Assembly (NCBI RefSeq): GCF_004011805.1
Contig: NZ_RCHJ01000016.1
Span: forward strand, 160,620-224,619
DNA length: 64,000 bases
Source of the DNA: Piscinibacter defluvii
Lineage (GTDB): Bacteria > Pseudomonadota > Gammaproteobacteria > Burkholderiales > Burkholderiaceae_C
Direction of reading: 5' to 3'
Shown here: piece after piece, positions 22,771 through 34,798 of the stretch
How the letters are laid out: every line of letters starts with the position of its first letter
How positions within the stretch are numbered: the stretch's first letter is position 1
Program-made: the position numbers and the translations under genes
Notes under the pieces: generated by a model
Told to the model about the DNA's origin: nothing
What the model saw: only the letters and a program-made list of their open reading frames with translations
Database searches by the model: none

Positions 22771-24000
22771 TCAGCGCACGAGTTGGTCGAGGGCGATCTC
22801 GAAGGCGGTGCTGGCGATGCCGCGCGGCGCGCCCGAGCGGGCATGGCAGCGCTGCAGCGCAGACGCGATGGTGGCAGAAACGTCGCCGAAGATGGCCTCG
22901 TCGGACATCTCCGGCTCGCGCTGCATCAGGAAGGCGAAGGCACGCGCCATGCCGCAGTTGGCGATGAAGTCAGGGATCACGGCCACCTGGCGGTCGGCGT
23001 GTTCGTAGGTCGGGCCGTAGAAGATCTCGTGGTCGGCGAACGGCACGTTGGCACCGCTGGAGACGACCTCCAGCCCGCCGGCCACCAGCCGCTCGACCTG
23101 CTCGCGCGTCACCAGGCGCGAGGCGGCGCAGGGCAGGAAGACCTCGGCACCGATGTCCCACACGCGCTGCTGCACCTCGGCCGCGCTCAGCAGGTCCGGC
23201 GCGTGCAGCCGGTTGCCCTGCTTGGCGAGGAACAGCGCGCGCACCTCGTCGAAGGAGAAGCCTTCGGCGTTCAGCAGGCCCCCGTCGCGGTCGACGATGC
23301 CGACGATCCTGGCGCCTTCCTGCGCCAGGTAGTAGGCCGCGGCCGAGCCGACGTTGCCCCAGCCCTGGACGATGACCCGCTTGCCGGCGAGCGCGCCGCC
23401 GTAGAGCCGGTAGCAGTGGCGCACCGATTCGGCCACGCCCCAGCCGGTGATCAGGTCGGCCACCAGGTACTTCCTGTGCTGATCAGGCGTGTAACGCGGG
23501 TCCTCGACGACCTTGGCCACGCCCAGGCGCAGCTGGCCGACCTTCTGGATGCGCTCGCTCTCGCTGGGCTGGAAGTGGCCGTTGACCACGCCCTCCTGCG
23601 GGTGCCACAGGCCGTAGCTCTCGGTGATCGGGATCACCTCGTGCACCTCGTCGACGTTCAGGTCGCCGCCGGTGCCGTAGTAGGTCTTGAGCAGCGGCGT
23701 GACGGCCTTGTACCAGCGGCGCAGCACGCCGTCCTTGCGCGGGTCGGCCGGGTCGAAGTCGATGCCCGACTTGGCACCGCCGATGGCCGGGCCGGAGACG
23801 GAGAACTTCACTTCCATGGTCTTGGCGAGCGATTCCACCTCGCGGCGGTCCAGCCCCTTGCGCATGCGCGTGCCGCCGCCGGCGGCGCCGCCACGCAGCG
23901 AGTTGATCACCACCCAGCCCTTCGCGGGCGTTTCGCTGTCGTGCCATTCGAACACGATCTCGGGGGCCTGGGCTTCGAAACGGGTCAGCAGTTCTTTCAT
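22771..24000 (-). CDS. Glu/Leu/Phe/Val-type amino acid dehydrogenase
   Basis: A 409-residue NAD(P)-dependent dehydrogenase. The N-terminal dimerisation domain holds GGAAGGGTRMRKGL, the catalytic-lysine region MEVKFSVSGPAIGGAKSGIDFDP and GGDLNVDEVHEVIPI. The C-terminal Rossmann domain has GKRVIVQGWGNVGSAAAYYLAQEGARIVGIVDRDGG. The enzyme interconverts an L-amino acid with its 2-oxo acid and ammonia. Being first in the operon with hppD, it may deaminate Phe or Tyr to feed the pathway, but leucine or glutamate specificity cannot be excluded by sequence. ATG at 24000; the transporter genes upstream run the same way with a 24-bp gap. Confidence 0.85.
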   Translation of the reverse strand: MKELLTRFEAQAPEIVFEWHDSETPAKGWVVINSLRGGAAGGGTRMRKGLDRREVESLAKTMEVKFSVSGPAIGGAKSGIDFDPADPRKDGVLRRWYKAVTPLLKTYYGTGGDLNVDEVHEVIPITESYGLWHPQEGVVNGHFQPSESERIQKVGQLRLGVAKVVEDPRYTPDQHRKYLVADLITGWGVAESVRHCYRLYGGALAGKRVIVQGWGNVGSAAAYYLAQEGARIVGIVDRDGGLLNAEGFSFDEVRALFLAKQGNRLHAPDLLSAAEVQQRVWDIGAEVFLPCAASRLVTREQVERLVAGGLEVVSSGANVPFADHEIFYGPTYEHADRQVAVIPDFIANCGMARAFAFLMQREPEMSDEAIFGDVSATIASALQRCHARSGAPRGIASTAFEIALDQLVR

Positions 24001-24024
24001 CGGATTCTCGTCAATCGATTCGGT

Positions 24025-24819
24025 TCAGGCGAGCAGGAGCTTGTCGTCGTCCAGCACTTCGCCGCGGGTCTTCTCGAACATGTGCAGCAGGTCCTCGACG
24101 CTCATGCCGCGCCGCTGCGGGCCGGCCACGTCGAGGATCACGCGGCCCTCGTGCAGCATTACGGTGCGGCTGCCGAAGTCCAGCGCCTGGCGCATCGAGT
24201 GCGTGACCATCATCGCGGTCAGCTTCGCGCCCTCGACGATGCGCGCGGTCAGCTCCAGCACGAAGGCGGCGGTCTTCGGGTCCAGCGCCGCGGTGTGCTC
24301 GTCCAGCAGCAGGATGCGCGAAGGCTTGAGCGAGGCCATCAGCAGGCTCACCGCCTGGCGCTGGCCGCCGGACAGCAGGCCGATGCGGTCGGCCAGCCGG
24401 TTCTCCAGGCCGAGCCGGAGCATGGCCAGCTTGTCGCGGAACAGCTCGCGCGTTGCCTTGTCGACGCTGAAGCGCAGGCCGCGGCCCTCGCCGCGGCGCC
24501 AGGCCAGCGCCATGTTCTCCTCGATCGTCAGGCTCTCGCAGGTGCCGGCCATCGGGTCCTGGAACACGCGGGCGACGAGCCCGGCGCGCTGCGCCGCGGG
24601 GACGCGGGTCACGTCGCGGCCGTCGATCTCGATCGTGCCGGCGTCGACGATCAGGTCGCCGCTGACGGCGTTCAGGAAGGTCGACTTGCCGGCGCCGTTG
24701 GAGCCGATCACGGTGACGAACTGGCCGGTCGGGATCTCCAGGTCGAGGCCGCGCAGCACGCGGTTCTCGATCGGGGTGCCCGGGTTGAAGGTCATCTCGA
24801 GTTGGCGGGCGCGCAGCAT
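24025..24819 (-). CDS. ABC transporter ATP-binding protein (TrpZ-like)
   Basis: A 264-residue ATPase. Walker A is GSNGAGKST, the Q-loop is near RVFQDPMAGTCESLTI, the signature is LLSGGQRQAVSLLMA and Walker B is ILLLDEHTAALDPKT with the switch His in VTHSMRQAL. It belongs to the group paired with the permease and binding protein encoded upstream (a TrpXYZ-like system). The start at 24819 overlaps the permease stop (ATGA). It powers import of a small organic solute, most likely an aromatic amino acid or related acid given the catabolic genes downstream; this is inference. Confidence 0.88.
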   Translation of the reverse strand: MLRARQLEMTFNPGTPIENRVLRGLDLEIPTGQFVTVIGSNGAGKSTFLNAVSGDLIVDAGTIEIDGRDVTRVPAAQRAGLVARVFQDPMAGTCESLTIEENMALAWRRGEGRGLRFSVDKATRELFRDKLAMLRLGLENRLADRIGLLSGGQRQAVSLLMASLKPSRILLLDEHTAALDPKTAAFVLELTARIVEGAKLTAMMVTHSMRQALDFGSRTVMLHEGRVILDVAGPQRRGMSVEDLLHMFEKTRGEVLDDDKLLLA

Positions 24820-25748
24820 CAGCGGGCCTCCTTCTGCACGGGCATGGCGACGGCGCGGCGCTTCGGCAGCCCGGCCAGCAGCTTGCGTTTCCACGCGGGC
24901 ACCAGCAGCGCCAGGGCAACCAGCACGGCGGTGACGAGGTTCAGGTCCTGCGCCTGCAGGCCCAGGCTGTCGGTGTTCAGCGCGGCGGCGATGAAGAAGC
25001 GGTACAGCACCGCGCCGAGCACGCAGGCGAGCGTGGTGATCACCAGGTAGCGCGTGGGCAGCAGCGTCTCGCCGATGATCACGGCGGCCAGGCCGATGAC
25101 GATGGTGCCCACGCCCATCGAGATGTCCGCCCCGCCCTGCGACTGGGCGAAGAGCGCGCCGGCCAGCGCCACGAGCGCGTTCGAGAGCGCCAGGCCGAGG
25201 ATGGTCTGCGCGTCAGTCGAGATGCCCTGCGCCCGCGCCATGCGCGGGTTGCCGCCGGTGGCGCGCATCGCCAGGCCCGCCTCGGAGGCGAAGAACAGGT
25301 CCAGCAGCAGCTTGGCGGCCAGCACGATCACGATCAGCACCAGCGGCTTGAGCCACTCCTCCGGCAGGGCCAGGCCCTCGAAGGCGGCGAACACCGTCGG
25401 CTCGCTGATCAGCGCGACGTTGGGCTTGCCCATCACGCGCAGGTTCACCGAGTACAGCGCGATCATCACCAGGATGCTCGCGAGCAGCTGCATGATCTTC
25501 AGCCGCACGTTGAGGAAGGCCGTCAGCGCCCCGGCGCCCGCGCCCGCGAGCACGGCCAGCGCCGTGGCCGCGAACGGGTTCCAGCCCGCCACGATCAGCG
25601 TCGCGGCGACCGCGCCGCCGAGCGGGAAGCTGCCGTCGACCGTGAGGTCGGGGAAATTGACGATGCGAAACGAGAGCAGCACCCCGAGCGCGACCAATCC
25701 GAAGATCAGCCCGATCTCGAGCGCGCCGAGCGACGCGATGAGCGACAT
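24819..25748 (-). CDS. ABC transporter permease (TrpY-like)
   Basis: A 309-residue integral membrane protein of the branched-chain-amino-acid-permease-like fold, with eight to ten hydrophobic helices (for example LIFGLVALGVLLSFRIVNFPDLTVDGSFPLGGAVAATLIV). The conserved cytoplasmic loop ATGGNPRMARAQGIS contacts the ATPase. A second recognisable family stretch is ALAGALFAQSQGGADISMGVGTIVIGLAAVIIGE. It lies between the ATPase (4-bp overlap) and the substrate-binding protein (24-bp gap), the usual order for this transporter group. Confidence 0.88.
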   Translation of the reverse strand: MSLIASLGALEIGLIFGLVALGVLLSFRIVNFPDLTVDGSFPLGGAVAATLIVAGWNPFAATALAVLAGAGAGALTAFLNVRLKIMQLLASILVMIALYSVNLRVMGKPNVALISEPTVFAAFEGLALPEEWLKPLVLIVIVLAAKLLLDLFFASEAGLAMRATGGNPRMARAQGISTDAQTILGLALSNALVALAGALFAQSQGGADISMGVGTIVIGLAAVIIGETLLPTRYLVITTLACVLGAVLYRFFIAAALNTDSLGLQAQDLNLVTAVLVALALLVPAWKRKLLAGLPKRRAVAMPVQKEAR

Positions 25749-25772
25749 GACGAGCCTCCTGGCGTGCGCGGC

Positions 25773-26735
25773 TTACTTGACGACGACCTTGGCCGTCTTG
25801 ACCAGCTCGTCGGAGAGCGTCACGCCCTGCTTCTGCGCCGCCGCCGGGTTGACGTGCAGCTCGAAGGTCTGGCTCACCTGCGACGGGATCGCGCCGGGCG
25901 CCTCGCCCTTGAGCACGCGCACCACCACCTTGCCGGTCTGGCGGCCGAGGTCGTAGTAGTTCAGGCCGAGCGCCGCAACCGCGCCGCGCTTGACGGCCTC
26001 GGTGTCGGCTGCGACCAGCGGCAGCTTCGCCTGCTGCGCGACCTTCACGACCGCCTCGAGCGCGGACATCACGTTGTTGTCGGTCGGCGCGTAGATCACG
26101 TCGGCCTTGCCGACCAGGCTCTGCGCGGCGCCGGACACGTCCACCGTGCGCGGCGCGGCGGCTTCGACCAGCGTCAGGCCGGCGTCGGCCGTGGCCTTCT
26201 TCAGCGCCTCGACGATGGCCACCGAGTTCGCCTCGCCCGGGCTGTAGATCACGCCGACGCGCTTGGCGGCGGGCACGACCTTCTTGATCAGCTCGAGGTG
26301 CTTCGCGAGCGGCGAGAGGTCGGACACGCCGGTGACGTTGCTGCCCGAGGCGTCCCAGGTCTTCACGAGCTTGGCAGCCACCGGGTCGGTGACGGCGCTG
26401 TAGACCACGGGGATGGTCTTGGTCGCCGAGACCACCGCCTGCGCCGACGGCGTGGCGATGGCGACGATCACGTCCGGCTTCTGCCCGACGTACTTGCGCG
26501 CGATCTGCGCCGCGGTGCCGGTGTTGCCCTGCGCGCTCTGGTACTCGAACTTCAGGTTCTTGCCGGCTTCGTAGCCGGCGGCCTTCAGCTCGTCCTTCAC
26601 GCCGTCGCGGGCCGCGTCCAGCGCGGGGTGCTCGACGATGGCCGTCAGCGCGACGGTCTTGTCGGCAGCCAGCGCGGCACCGGCGAATGCAAGAACCAGG
26701 GCGGCCAGGCTGCCGCGGACGAAACAATGTTGCAT
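25773..26735 (-). CDS. ABC transporter substrate-binding protein (TrpX-like)
   Basis: A 320-residue periplasmic binding protein with a Sec signal ending near residue 23 (LAFAGAALA). It belongs to the TrpX-like family: KTVALTAIVEHPALDAARDGVKDEL at the mature N-terminus, FEYQSAQGNTGTAAQIARKYV, IPVVYSAVTDPVAAKLV and VGVIYSPGEANSV. Known members bind tryptophan or phenylalanine. With hppD and an amino acid dehydrogenase downstream, uptake of an aromatic amino acid is the best guess. It is the first gene of the minus-strand transcription unit, divergent from the Lrp regulator. Confidence 0.88.
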   Translation of the reverse strand: MQHCFVRGSLAALVLAFAGAALAADKTVALTAIVEHPALDAARDGVKDELKAAGYEAGKNLKFEYQSAQGNTGTAAQIARKYVGQKPDVIVAIATPSAQAVVSATKTIPVVYSAVTDPVAAKLVKTWDASGSNVTGVSDLSPLAKHLELIKKVVPAAKRVGVIYSPGEANSVAIVEALKKATADAGLTLVEAAAPRTVDVSGAAQSLVGKADVIYAPTDNNVMSALEAVVKVAQQAKLPLVAADTEAVKRGAVAALGLNYYDLGRQTGKVVVRVLKGEAPGAIPSQVSQTFELHVNPAAAQKQGVTLSDELVKTAKVVVK

Positions 26736-26816
26736 CGGGAAAGTCTCCTCGTGGGATCCGTGAATCTGGGGTCCGCCACGGGTGTGCGGACAAGCGAAAC
26801 TTTAGAAGCGCGGGGG

Positions 26817-26831
26817 CGCAATTGCATTGCG
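26817..26831. promoter_or_regulatory. 15-bp palindrome, probable Lrp-type operator
   Basis: CGCAAT-TGC-ATTGCG forms a perfect 6+3+6 inverted repeat in the 164-bp gap between the divergent transporter and lrp genes. Lrp/AsnC proteins bind palindromes of about 15 bp. Its location fits control of both transcription units by the adjacent regulator. Confidence 0.55.
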
Positions 26832-26899
26832 TTGGATTGCCGGGTGAACCCACAATCGCGAAATCCCGTTGCACTGGAAGCGATTGCGAGGAGACAAAC

Positions 26900-27373
26900 T
26901 TGTACGACCTTGATCTGGATCGAATCGACCGCCGCATCCTCGACCACCTGCAGGGCCATGCGCGCGCCAGCAACCTCGAGCTGGCCCAGGCGGCCAGCCT
27001 CTCGCCCGCGCAGTGCCTGCGCCGGCACCGCCGGCTCGAGGAGGCGGGTTTCATCGGCCGCTACGAGACGCGGCTGAACGGCGCGCGGCTCGGCCTGACC
27101 GTCACCGCCTTCATCCACGTCTCGATGGAGCGCAGCCACGTGCGCGAGCTGCAGAAGTTCAAGGACCAGCTCGCCACGCTGGCCGAGGTGCAGGAGTGCT
27201 ACTCGGTGACCGGCGACTTCGACTACGTGCTGAAGGTGGTGGCGCGCGACCTGCCTGCGCTGTCGCGCTTCCTGATGGACACGCTGATGCGCCTGCCCGG
27301 CGTGGCCGCCGTGCGCTCGAGCGTGTGCATGGACGAGATCAAGTGCACCAGCGCCTTGCCGCTGCCTTCATGA
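26900..27373 (+). CDS. Lrp/AsnC-family transcriptional regulator
   Basis: A 157-residue regulator. TTG at 26900 is chosen as the start because GAGGAGA lies 5 bp upstream and the protein then begins at the standard DLDLDRIDRRILDHL. The HTH follows (NLELAQAASLSPAQCLRRHRRLEEAGFIGRYE). The C-terminal RAM domain for effector binding and oligomer formation covers about residues 65-150, with VQECYSVTGDFDYVLKVVARD holding the glycine-rich ligand loop. It is divergent from the TrpXYZ-like transporter/hppD unit and likely senses an amino acid to control it. Confidence 0.88.
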   Translation: MYDLDLDRIDRRILDHLQGHARASNLELAQAASLSPAQCLRRHRRLEEAGFIGRYETRLNGARLGLTVTAFIHVSMERSHVRELQKFKDQLATLAEVQECYSVTGDFDYVLKVVARDLPALSRFLMDTLMRLPGVAAVRSSVCMDEIKCTSALPLPS

Positions 27374-27399
27374 CCCGCGCCTTGCCGCTGCCGGCCTGA

Positions 27400-28283
<884 letters not shown>

Positions 28284-28284
<1 letters not shown>

Positions 28285-29108
28285 CAGTCGGCCGGATGCC
28301 CGCCGCGGTAGAACCAGCGCCGCCCGCCGTGCGGCTCGAACGGCTTCCACTGCCCCGGCGGCTGCGCGAGTCGGTCGGCGATCGCGTACAGCGCGAGCGG
28401 GTTCATGCCCATGCCGACATGGCTGGCGTGCACCTCGATGTTCTCGGCCTGCGGCGCGGGCGTCACCACGCTGCAGCGCCAGGACACGATGCCGTCGGTG
28501 CGCGACCAGATCGAGGTGGTGGGCACCGGCGGATCCTGGCGCAGCTGGGCGATCAGCTCGGGGTCGTTCACCGTCTGCCCGCTGACCAGCTCGAAGAAGC
28601 GCCAGGCGTTGGTGGCGCGCGGGTGGCCCGTGAAGGGCGTGCCCAGCGTGATCACGCAGCGCACATGGTCGGGCAGTTCCTTGGCCAGCTCGCGGGCATA
28701 CAGGCCGCCCAGGCTCCAGCCGATCAGGCTGACCGGACGTGCGTGCTTCGCGAACAGCGCGCGCACGTCGGCATGGCTGCGCTGCAGCACGCCGTTGCGC
28801 GGGCCGAAGTTGAAGCCCTGGCCCCAAGGGTGGGTGGTGTAGCCGAGCTCGTCCAGGAAGCGGCGCAGCGGCCCGGTGGTGAAGTCGTTGGCGCCCAGGC
28901 CCGGGAACACCAGCACCGGGTGGCCGTCGCCGCGCGGCAGGCGGCGCAGCCAGGGTGTGGCGGCCAGCATCGCCGCGTACTCCCAGGGCGCGCGGCCCTC
29001 GAGGGCCATCAGCAGCAGGTGCGGCGCGCGCAGCTCCTCGGCGTGAAGAGTCTGGTGGTCCCGCGGGTCGGGTGGCTTGCGCGGTGCGCGGCGAAACTTC
29101 GTCGGCAT
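28284..29108 (-). CDS. Alpha/beta hydrolase, lipase-like
   Basis: A 274-residue protein with an alpha/beta hydrolase core. The nucleophile elbow is IGWSLGGLYARELA. Earlier elements are HPVLVFPGLGANDFTTGPLRRFLDELGYTTHPW, and the C-terminal His may be HASHVGMGMNPLALYAIADRL. The pattern resembles PGAP1-like/triacylglycerol lipase proteins. A basic N-terminus and no clear signal peptide suggest a cytosolic protein. It lies 10 bp downstream of the acyltransferase gene and overlaps the next hydrolase, so the three may form a neutral lipid synthesis and breakdown set. Confidence 0.75.
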
Positions 29109-29118
29109 GCGGCCGATG

Positions 29119-30705
29119 TTAGCGGCTGGCCCCGCGCACGGCTGGAGCCTGGGCCCTAGGCCGAGCGACCTTCTTCGCGACCTTCTTGGCGACCTTCCTG
29201 GCGACCTTCTTCGCCACTGCCTTCACGGGTGTCGCCGGGGCGACATCGGCACGCTCGGCCACCGGCAGCGCCTGGAACTCGTAGAACGCGATCTCGAGGT
29301 GGGCGGCGAGTTCGTCCACCTGGGGCAGCGCCTCGGCGCAGGCCATCAGCCCGATGTCGAGCGACTGGTCGTAGGTCTGCACCGTGATGTTCAGCGCCAC
29401 GCCGTGCACGACGATCGAGGCGGGGTAGTTGGTCAGCATGCGTGCACCGGCCAGGTACAGCGGCACCGTCGGCCCGGGCACGTTGGAGATCACCAGGTTG
29501 GCCACCGGCGGGATGCGCTCGGCCAGCCCGGCCCGGCCGTACACCGCGGTCAGGCCCTCGATCAGCCAGGGAACGCCCATCGAGGGAAAGTCGGTCGGCA
29601 GCAGGTTCTTGACGCTGCCGACGGTGGACTTCATCGCGGCGGTCGACGCCATCACGTAGGCCAGCCGCTTCGCCGGATCGGCCAGGTGCGTACCGAGGCT
29701 GACGAGGGTCAACGAGGCCTGGTTGTTGGACGCCGTGTCGCCGGCGGCACGCAGCGAGATCGGTACCGCGGCCACCATCGGCTTGCGCGGCAGCGGGCCG
29801 TGGCGCGTGAAGAAGCGGCGCAGCGCGCCGCTGCAGATCATCAGCACCGCATCGTTCAGGCTCGCGCCGTGGCGCCGCCGCGCGGCGTTGAGCGCGGCCA
29901 GCGGCAGGCTCAGCGTCGCGAAGGCGCGGTGGGTCGAGACGGTGGCGTTCAGGCGCGTGCGCGGGGCGAGCGCGAGGCCGCTGCCCTGGGCCGACGACCC
30001 GCCCGGGCGCCCCTTCAGCCGCGCGAGCAGCCCGGAGACCGAGTCGCCCACCGCGCCGCCGGCCACCTGCGACAGGGTGCCCACCGCACCGGGCAGCGCC
30101 TTGACGATGCCGCCGAGCTGCATCACCTGGTGCGCCACCGCGCCGCGCAGCATCTCCGCCAGGCCGAGCTGGCCCTTGCGCTGGCGCGTCGGCCGCACCG
30201 CGATCTCGCGCGGCTCGGGGCCGAGGTCCAGGATGGCCTGGGCCAGCGCCACCGCCGCCTGGCCATCCACCGCGGCATGGTGCAGCTGGGTGTAGAGCGC
30301 GCGGCGCTGCTCGCCCTCGGGCCCGGGCGCGAGGCCGTCGAAGACGTGGAACTTCCACAGCGGCCGGTCGCGCTCGAGCAGCACCGGATGCAGCGCGCCC
30401 ACCTGGGCCTGCAGTTCGGCGATGCCGCTGCCCTCGGGCAGCGTGATGCCGACGATGTGCTGCGCCAGGTCGGGCTCGGCATCCACCCAGGCCGGCGCGG
30501 CGAGGTTCAGCGGCATCCAGGCCAGCTTGCGGCGCAAGGCGGGCACCAGCGGCAGCCGCGTGGCGATGTGCTCGCGCAGGTCGGCCGCGAAGTCGCCGGC
30601 GTAGTCGGCCGGCAGCTCGAACAGGTGCAGCGCGCCGACATGCATCGGCATCTCGGGCGTCTCGAGGTACAGGAAGCTGGCGTCCAGGCCGGACAGCTGT
30701 CGCAT
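29119..30705 (-). CDS. Wax ester synthase/diacylglycerol acyltransferase (WS/DGAT)
   Basis: A 528-residue acyltransferase that joins acyl-CoA to fatty alcohols or diacylglycerol for storage lipid. The catalytic HHxxxDG motif is LHHAAVDG (His142, His143, Asp147). Other family marks are LSGLDASFLYLETPEMPMHVGALHLFE at the N-terminus, PLWKFHVFDGL, and the C-terminal NLVISNVPGPTVPLYLAGARM (the ND/NVPGP box). The start at 30705 is set by the conserved beginning MRQLSGLDASFLYLE. The last 40 residues are an unusual Lys/Ala/Val repeat tail (AKKVARKVAKKVAKKVA) like histone H1-type tails, encoded by a short DNA repeat at about 29163-29225. Confidence 0.9.
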   Translation of the reverse strand: MRQLSGLDASFLYLETPEMPMHVGALHLFELPADYAGDFAADLREHIATRLPLVPALRRKLAWMPLNLAAPAWVDAEPDLAQHIVGITLPEGSGIAELQAQVGALHPVLLERDRPLWKFHVFDGLAPGPEGEQRRALYTQLHHAAVDGQAAVALAQAILDLGPEPREIAVRPTRQRKGQLGLAEMLRGAVAHQVMQLGGIVKALPGAVGTLSQVAGGAVGDSVSGLLARLKGRPGGSSAQGSGLALAPRTRLNATVSTHRAFATLSLPLAALNAARRRHGASLNDAVLMICSGALRRFFTRHGPLPRKPMVAAVPISLRAAGDTASNNQASLTLVSLGTHLADPAKRLAYVMASTAAMKSTVGSVKNLLPTDFPSMGVPWLIEGLTAVYGRAGLAERIPPVANLVISNVPGPTVPLYLAGARMLTNYPASIVVHGVALNITVQTYDQSLDIGLMACAEALPQVDELAAHLEIAFYEFQALPVAERADVAPATPVKAVAKKVARKVAKKVAKKVARPRAQAPAVRGASR

Positions 30706-30776
30706 CGGCGTCTCCCACGCGTCGTGGGCCGATGCTATGCGGCGCGCCGTGCCGCCGCCTCGTGGGGAAACCCCGG

Positions 30777-31660
30777 TCAGGCGGCGGCCGGTGCGCTGCG
30801 CCGCAGGGCCAGCAGCTCGTTGGCGGCCAGCGCGCCCAGCACCATCGCCCCCCCGGCGAGCACCGCGCCGGACGGTGCCTCGTCGGCGCCCAGCCAGGCC
30901 CACAGCACGCCGAACACCACCTCCAGCAGCGCCAGCAGCGAGATCTCCGGCGCCGCCAGCCAGCGCGCCACGCTCACGGCGAGCAGGCAGGGAATCGCGA
31001 GCTGCACGGTGCCGAGCATGGCCAGCAGCGCCAGGTCGCCGCCGGTGGCGGCAAAGGGCAGCGCCATCGGCAGGGTGAGCGCGGCGGAGATCAGCGCGCC
31101 GATCAGCACGGCGGGCAGCATGTCCTGCTGCGCGGCCCCGCGGTTGTGCTGGATGACCGTCCAGTTGATCGCGGCGGCCACCGGCACGCCGAGCGCGACC
31201 AGTGTGCCCAGCAGGTGCCTCGGATCGCCCGCGCTGAACTCGCGCGCGTACATCCACGCGATGCCGATGCCGGCGACGACGATCGCGCCCCAGGTGCGCG
31301 CCGCCAGCCGGTGGCCGAGCGCGACGCGCGCCAGCAGCGCCGTGAACAGCGGCGCAGTGGCCATGGTCACCAGCACGTTGGCGACGGTGGTCAGCGACAG
31401 CGCCATCATGAAGGCGGTGAACATCACCGACCAGCACACGCCCGATACCCACAGCGTGCGTCCGCCGGAGCGGATCGCCCCGGCCAGCGCCGCCGGGCCG
31501 CGCAGCCAGCCGAGCATCACGACCAGCGCGAGGGCGTTGAACGCGCTGCGCCAGAACGTCACCTCGAAGCCGCGTGCCGCCTCGAGGTGGCGCGTCACGA
31601 CACCCGCGATGCTCCACATCAGCGTCACGGCGACCATCGTCGCCACGGCCCGGGCGTGGG

Positions 31661-31664
<4 letters not shown>
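30777..31664 (-). CDS. DMT-family transporter (EamA domains)
   Basis: A 295-residue membrane protein with about ten hydrophobic helices in two EamA repeats (VATMVAVTLMWSIAGVVTRHLEAARGFEVTFWRSAFNALALVVML at the start; LLAMLGTVQLAIPCLLAVSVARWLAAPEISLLALLEVVFGVLWAWL near the end). The latter segment, with the proline-containing helix, is typical of the family. Its ATG overlaps the typA stop by 4 bp, so it is probably translated from the end of the typA message. Substrate unknown. Confidence 0.83.
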
Positions 31665-33474
<1,810 letters not shown>

Positions 33475-33478
<4 letters not shown>

Positions 33479-34413
33479 GGGGTTCTTTCCTGCAGGAGGC
33501 CTTGCACCTCCACGGGGCTGAGCAATCGGGTGGAGATCAGTTCGCCGGCGGCGATGTGGCCGCTGCCGAGGAAGGCGCGCGGCTCGGGGCCGAACACGCG
33601 GACGCAGTCGGCGTCGGGCAGGTCGATGCGGCGGCGCATGCCGGCCAGGAAGCGCGCGGCCTCCTCGGCGGCCAGCCGCACCTCGGGGCACTCGGCGAGC
33701 AGGCGGTCGGCGCTCAGCAGGCAGGCGTCGCGCGCCGGCTCGTCCATCGCCTCGAGCGCCTCCAGCGTCACGGCGCGGTCCAGCGTCAGGCCGCCGGCGC
33801 CGGTGCGGCGCAGGCCGGCCAGGTGCGCGCCGCAGCCGAGTGCGGCGCCCAGGTCCTCGGCCAGCGTGCGGATGTAGGTGCCCTTGCTGCAGCGCACGTC
33901 CAGCGTCCAGCGGTCGTGCTCGCCGGCGACGATGGCCATCGAATGGATCGTCACGCGGCGCGGCGTGCGTTCGACCTCGACACCTTCACGGGCGTACTCG
34001 TACAGCGCCCTGCCCTCGTGCTTGAGGGCCGAGTGCATCGGCGGCAGCTGATCGATCGGGCCGACGAAACGTGCGCAGGCCGTCTCGAGATCGGCGCGTG
34101 TGGTGTGCACCGGCCGGCGCTCGATCACCGCGCCTTCGAGGTCGCCGCCGAACCGTGTCTCGCCCAGCTGCACGGTGGCGAGGTAGCGCTTGTCCGCGTC
34201 CAGGCTCGCCTGCGAGAACTTGGTCGCCGCGCCGAAGCACAGCGGCAGCAGGCCGCTGGCCAGCGGGTCGAGCGTGCCGGTGTGGCCCGCCTTCTCGGCG
34301 CGGAAGAGGCGCTTGGCTCTCTGCAAGGCATCGTTGCTCGACAGGCCGAGCGGCTTGTCGAGCAGCAGCACGCCATGCACGGCGCGCCGGACGATCCGGG
34401 GGCGCGGCTGCAC
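33475..34413 (-). CDS. truB: tRNA pseudouridine(55) synthase
   Basis: A 312-residue enzyme making pseudouridine 55 in the T loop of tRNAs. The catalytic Asp49 is in [17 protein letters not shown]. Other motifs are [36 protein letters not shown] and [18 protein letters not shown]. The GTG start at 34413 immediately follows the rbfA stop, with the ribosome binding site inside rbfA, so translation is coupled. Length and C-terminal PUA-like tail are normal. Confidence 0.95.
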
Positions 34414-34779
34414 TCAGTCGTCCTTGGCGCGGCTCGCGTTGGCCTGGTTGATCAGCAGGTTCAGCTCCGCGGCGCGCTCGGTGGTGCGGTCGAACACGAA
34501 GTGCAGCGTCGGCACGGTGTGGATCTGCAGGCGCTTGAACAGGCTGTTGCGCAGGTGGCCGGCGGCGTCGTTGAGCGCAGCTTCAGTCTCCTGCGGGTCG
34601 CCCACCAGCACCGAGAAGAACACCTTGGCATGTGCGTAGTCGGGCGTCACCTCGACGGCGTGGATCGTGACCATGCCCACGCGCGGGTCCTTCAGGCCGC
34701 GGATCAGCTCGGCCACGTCGCGCTGGATCTGGTCGGCCACGCGGAAGCCGCGGTTGGGAATGGATCGCTTGTGTCGCAT
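34414..34779 (-). CDS. rbfA: 30S ribosome-binding factor A
   Basis: A 121-residue KH-fold protein needed for late maturation of the 30S subunit and cold growth. The conserved beginning [27 protein letters not shown] and the KH core [16 protein letters not shown] are present, then [31 protein letters not shown]. The ATG at 34779 ([13 protein letters not shown]) is chosen by family alignment; a codon 18 bp upstream is also possible. It follows infB after a short gap containing a hairpin. Confidence 0.95.
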   Translation of the reverse strand: MRHKRSIPNRGFRVADQIQRDVAELIRGLKDPRVGMVTIHAVEVTPDYAHAKVFFSVLVGDPQETEAALNDAAGHLRNSLFKRLQIHTVPTLHFVFDRTTERAAELNLLINQANASRAKDD

Positions 34780-34798
34780 GGTCGACTCCTGAAACACG

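Noticed and set aside
21913..25050. 1045-codon plus-strand open frame across hppD, the dehydrogenase and the ABC genes
   Set aside because: It crosses several well-supported minus-strand genes, has low-complexity His/Arg/Val/Gly composition and no recognisable fold, so it is a GC shadow.
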